In this document: positions 8,255-9,662 of the stretch, in pieces
How the letters are laid out: every line of letters begins with the position of its first letter
Position numbering within the stretch: position 1 is the stretch's first letter
Assembly (NCBI GenBank): GCA_029564595.1
Contig: JAKQPS010000021.1
Location: 1-9,662, forward strand
Reading direction: 5' to 3'
Source of the DNA: a bacterium
Lineage (GTDB): Bacteria > UBP15 > UBA6099
DNA: 9,662 nt
Translations under genes and position numbers: made by a program
The notes under the pieces: model-generated
Database searches by the model: none
Told to the model about the DNA's origin: nothing
What the model saw: the letters and a program-made list of their open reading frames with translations, nothing else

Positions 8255-8965
8255 CTAGCGACAAGGCGTTTCGTCATACGCTACGCTACGCGTTGAGTTG
8301 GTTTGAGCAAGATGGGCGAGGGGAAAACGGCGCGCCTTCTCGCGCGCCTCCTCGGCTTTTCTTTCCGCCTCGACGACGCCCTTGTATTCTGTCCGCGCGA
8401 GGGCGATATTCAATTGTGGCGCCGTCTTCCTCAGCGCCGCGAGTTCTCCGGCGGCGGTTCCGCTCCGGATGACAGCGGCCTGGTGGGCGGCCTCCAGGCC
8501 CGGGATGGCCCTGTCCGACGCGTCGGCCATTGCGGATTGCTTGTCTAATTGTTCACGGAGACTGCCAAGCTTGGTCTGCGCCGCGGCGCGGGCGGCTTCC
8601 ACGGCATTGCCAAGGCCCTTGAGGCCGCCCGCGCCTCCACTCTCGCGCCACGCCTTTTGCCCGGCAAGCGAGACGGCGTGAGAGTCTGCCAGAAAAGATT
8701 CCAGTTTTCCTATCTCTGACTGTGTTGCCGCCGCGCCACCGGCGTTGACGGATTGATCCGCGCGCGCCTGCTCAAGCGCTTTCCGGACGGGCGAGGGCGG
8801 AGGCGGGGTGACGGACGATGGGCTGCGACCGGTTTGTGGAGTGCGGGAGCTTGCTCCCGCTTTCCAAAGCGGCGGCAAGCTGCCGCGCTCCAAAATGAGC
8901 CCGCGCTCCCGACTCGCCTGCCCCCCTTTCACCAGAAACGCATGAACTTCGCGCATCCCTGCCAC
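8255..8965 (-). CDS. Alanine-rich coiled-coil protein fragment, unknown function
   Basis: I do not recognise a family. The frame opens at GTG 8965 and spans 236 residues, but residues of about 24-46 are translation of the palindromic repeat at 8833-8895, and the first 60 or so residues lack protein character. From about residue 61 (base 8785) it becomes convincing: GC-rich codon use and a helical, Ala/Glu/Lys-rich sequence (for example RKALEQARADQ, EAARAAAQTKLGSLREQLDK, VVEAERKAEEAREKARR) typical of coiled coils. It has no signal peptide or membrane segment. It ends 28 bases before the res start on the same strand, so cotranscription is possible. I infer a 3' fragment of a larger gene truncated at its 5' end by repeat DNA, and probably non-functional. 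An intact small protein with a later start is the alternative. Confidence 0.4.
   Translation of the reverse strand: MAGMREVHAFLVKGGQASRERGLILERGSLPPLWKAGASSRTPQTGRSPSSVTPPPPSPVRKALEQARADQSVNAGGAAATQSEIGKLESFLADSHAVSLAGQKAWRESGGAGGLKGLGNAVEAARAAAQTKLGSLREQLDKQSAMADASDRAIPGLEAAHQAAVIRSGTAAGELAALRKTAPQLNIALARTEYKGVVEAERKAEEAREKARRFPLAHLAQTNSTRSVAYDETPCR
8833..8895. repeat. Double-hairpin palindromic repeat
   Basis: Two hairpins, GCGGGAGC-TT-GCTCCCGC (8843-8860) and GCGGCA-AGC-TGCCGC (8872-8886), sit inside outer complementary ends (GGAGTGCGG near 8838 and CCGCGCTCC near 8883-8891), giving a cloverleaf-like fold. This form, a 'gcgggagcttgctcccgc' hairpin paired with a 'gcggcaagctgccgc' hairpin, resembles dispersed intergenic repeats that I recall from the Verrucomicrobia/Lentisphaerae/Kiritimatiellota group. 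It lies in the dubious 5' part of the coiled-coil frame. Confidence 0.75.
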
Positions 8966-8996
8966 TCACCGATTACCGCGCATATTCCGATCAAAA

Positions 8997-9024
8997 TTGA
9001 CGAATAGCGTATCGATATGATATT
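8997..9024 (+). promoter_or_regulatory. Probable promoter of the vapBC operon
   Basis: TTGACG (8997-9002, 5 of 6 consensus) and GATATT (9019-9024, 4 of 6) are separated by 16 bases, and the region is clearly AT-richer than its surroundings. A better -10 match, TATGAT (9016-9021), is too close to this -35 (13 bases). The -10 region overlaps the direct repeat at 9011-9020, as expected for an autorepressed toxin-antitoxin promoter. Confidence 0.4.
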
Positions 9025-9051
9025 TGTTGTACCAAAAGGAGATCGATATGA
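9011..9051 (+). promoter_or_regulatory. Direct repeat ATCGATATGA, candidate VapB operator
   Basis: The decamer ATCGATATGA occurs exactly at 9011-9020 (promoter) and 9042-9051 (spanning the vapB start codon), 31 bases or about three helical turns apart. Each copy contains the palindrome ATCGAT. AbrB-type antitoxins with their toxins commonly bind paired sites in their own promoter; that these copies are the sites is an inference. Confidence 0.4.
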
Positions 9052-9257
9052 GCACGGTCCTGGTGTCGCCTAAGTTCCAGATTGTCATTCCTCGGGAAAT
9101 TCGCGAGAAAAACCGGATTACCTCAGGGCAGCGGTTGCAGATGATCAGCTTTGACGACCGCATCGAGTTGATCCCGGTACGCAAAATGAGCAGCACAAGG
9201 GGTTTCCTGAAAGGGTTTGACGGTGGGTTTACTCGTGATGAGGAGGATCGCGTATGA
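9048..9257 (+). CDS. vapB: VapB-type antitoxin, AbrB/SpoVT fold
   Basis: A 69-residue antitoxin that should neutralise the neighbouring PIN ribonuclease and repress their shared promoter. Residues of about 3-46 match the swapped-hairpin AbrB DNA-binding fold (VLVSPKFQIVIPREIRE, then a GQRLQMISFDDRIELIPV strand region). The short, charged C-terminus (RGFLKGFDGGFTRDEEDR) is the expected toxin-binding tail. The start ATG at 9048 is chosen because AAGGAG (9036-9041) lies 6 bases before it; an upstream in-frame start at 9024 has no such site. The stop overlaps the toxin start (ATGA). Confidence 0.88.
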   Translation: MSTVLVSPKFQIVIPREIREKNRITSGQRLQMISFDDRIELIPVRKMSSTRGFLKGFDGGFTRDEEDRV

Positions 9258-9631
9258 CGGTCGTCGACACCTCAGGCTGGATCGAGTACTTTTTTGACGG
9301 AAAAAATGCCGCATCGTTCGCACACAAGATTGAAAACACGTCCAAGCTAATCGTTCCCGTCATTTGTCTTTACGAAGTCTTCAAGAAAGTCAATCTGGTT
9401 GCCGATGAAGCGAAGGCTCTTCAGGCCGTGGCCCAAATGAAACAGGGTCGGGTCGTTGACGTCACTGAACCTATCGCGCTGCAAGCTGCTCTAATCAGTA
9501 TACGTCATCGCATTCCAATGGCAGACAGCCTTATTCTCGCAACAGCATGGGGGGAACAGGCGATGCTGTGGACTCAGGACGAACACTTCAAAGGTCTGCC
9601 GGGGGTCGAGTTTAAGAAACCCAAGGAATAG
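9254..9631 (+). CDS. vapC: VapC-type PIN-domain ribonuclease toxin
   Basis: A 125-residue PIN-domain protein, the toxin of the pair, expected to be a Mg-dependent endoribonuclease that inhibits translation by cleaving tRNA or rRNA (known of the VapC family; target not predictable here). The acidic quartet is complete: D5 in VVDTSGWIEYF, E41 in LYEVFKK, D91 in IPMADSLILA and D109 in WTQDEHF. The length is typical of VapC and the C-terminus is intact. The start codon overlaps the antitoxin stop by 4 nt, so translation is coupled. Confidence 0.9.
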   Translation: MTVVDTSGWIEYFFDGKNAASFAHKIENTSKLIVPVICLYEVFKKVNLVADEAKALQAVAQMKQGRVVDVTEPIALQAALISIRHRIPMADSLILATAWGEQAMLWTQDEHFKGLPGVEFKKPKE

Positions 9632-9632
9632 T

Positions 9633-9660
9633 CCATCCAGCACGCTCTGTAACTGGACGG
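9633..9660 (+). terminator. Possible hairpin after vapC
   Basis: CCATCCAG (9633-9640) pairs with CTGGACGG (9653-9660) at 7 of 8 positions around a 12-nt loop, directly after the vapC stop. The window ends 2 bases later, so a T run cannot be seen. Confidence 0.25.
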
Positions 9661-9662
9661 TG

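Noticed and set aside
8236-8264. Possible promoter before res (TTGTCG, 17 bases, TACCTT on the minus strand)
   Set aside because: The -10 matches only 3 of 6 consensus bases and would place the transcript start almost at the res start codon; too weak to list.
8278-8292. Three TACGC units in a row
   Set aside because: Too short and simple to call a functional tandem repeat; chance is likely in GC-rich DNA.
1-9662. CRISPR array, tRNA or rRNA genes
   Set aside because: No regularly spaced direct repeats and no cloverleaf or rRNA-like sequence were found on reading through.

Overview
The window carries GC-rich chromosomal DNA (roughly 60-65% GC in the genes sampled) from a bacterium, probably of the Planctomycetes-Verrucomicrobia-Lentisphaerae-Kiritimatiellota group. 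Two things point there. The first is a Ser/Thr kinase whose C-lobe ends in the DVRLD..VLRALE.nP..RYQ..aEVKT signature I associate with kinases of that group. The second is a set of palindromic repeats, notably the 'ggagtgcgggagcttgctcccgc' type. The phylum call is an inference from remembered patterns, not a search.

Layout. (a) 1-1551, + strand: the 3' part of a Pkn2-like Ser/Thr kinase. It runs without a stop through a membrane helix into a secreted-looking module with its own in-frame ATG, ribosome binding site and signal peptide, then an STN-like domain and two short repeats. (b) 1552-2482: no intact gene. It holds a stem-loop, a decayed and internally deleted IS4-type transposase remnant, a long inverted repeat, an orphan sigma70-like promoter with a C8 tract in its spacer, and a 27-nt-arm inverted repeat. 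(c) 2483-8226, - strand: a complete type III-like restriction-modification operon, transcribed res then mod with a 4-nt overlap. (d) 8255-8965, - strand: an alanine-rich coiled-coil reading frame, probably a gene fragment, whose 5' part is translated repeat DNA. (e) 9048-9631, + strand: a complete VapBC-type toxin-antitoxin pair with a 4-nt overlap.

How the parts relate. The restriction-modification pair is the functional centre. Mod should methylate adenine in a short site and form the complex in which the helicase-nuclease Res cuts unmodified DNA. A sharply bounded GC-poor segment of mod (about 46% GC) coincides with the expected target-recognition domain, which suggests that the specificity module was swapped in from a foreign allele. 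Decayed transposase, repeats and a VapBC module on the flanks make this a small accessory or defence island next to a signalling gene.

I found no clear evidence of a wholly new system. The most unusual points are the kinase/secreted-module read-through fusion, the recombinant recognition domain in mod, and the direct repeat that overlaps the vapB start codon.
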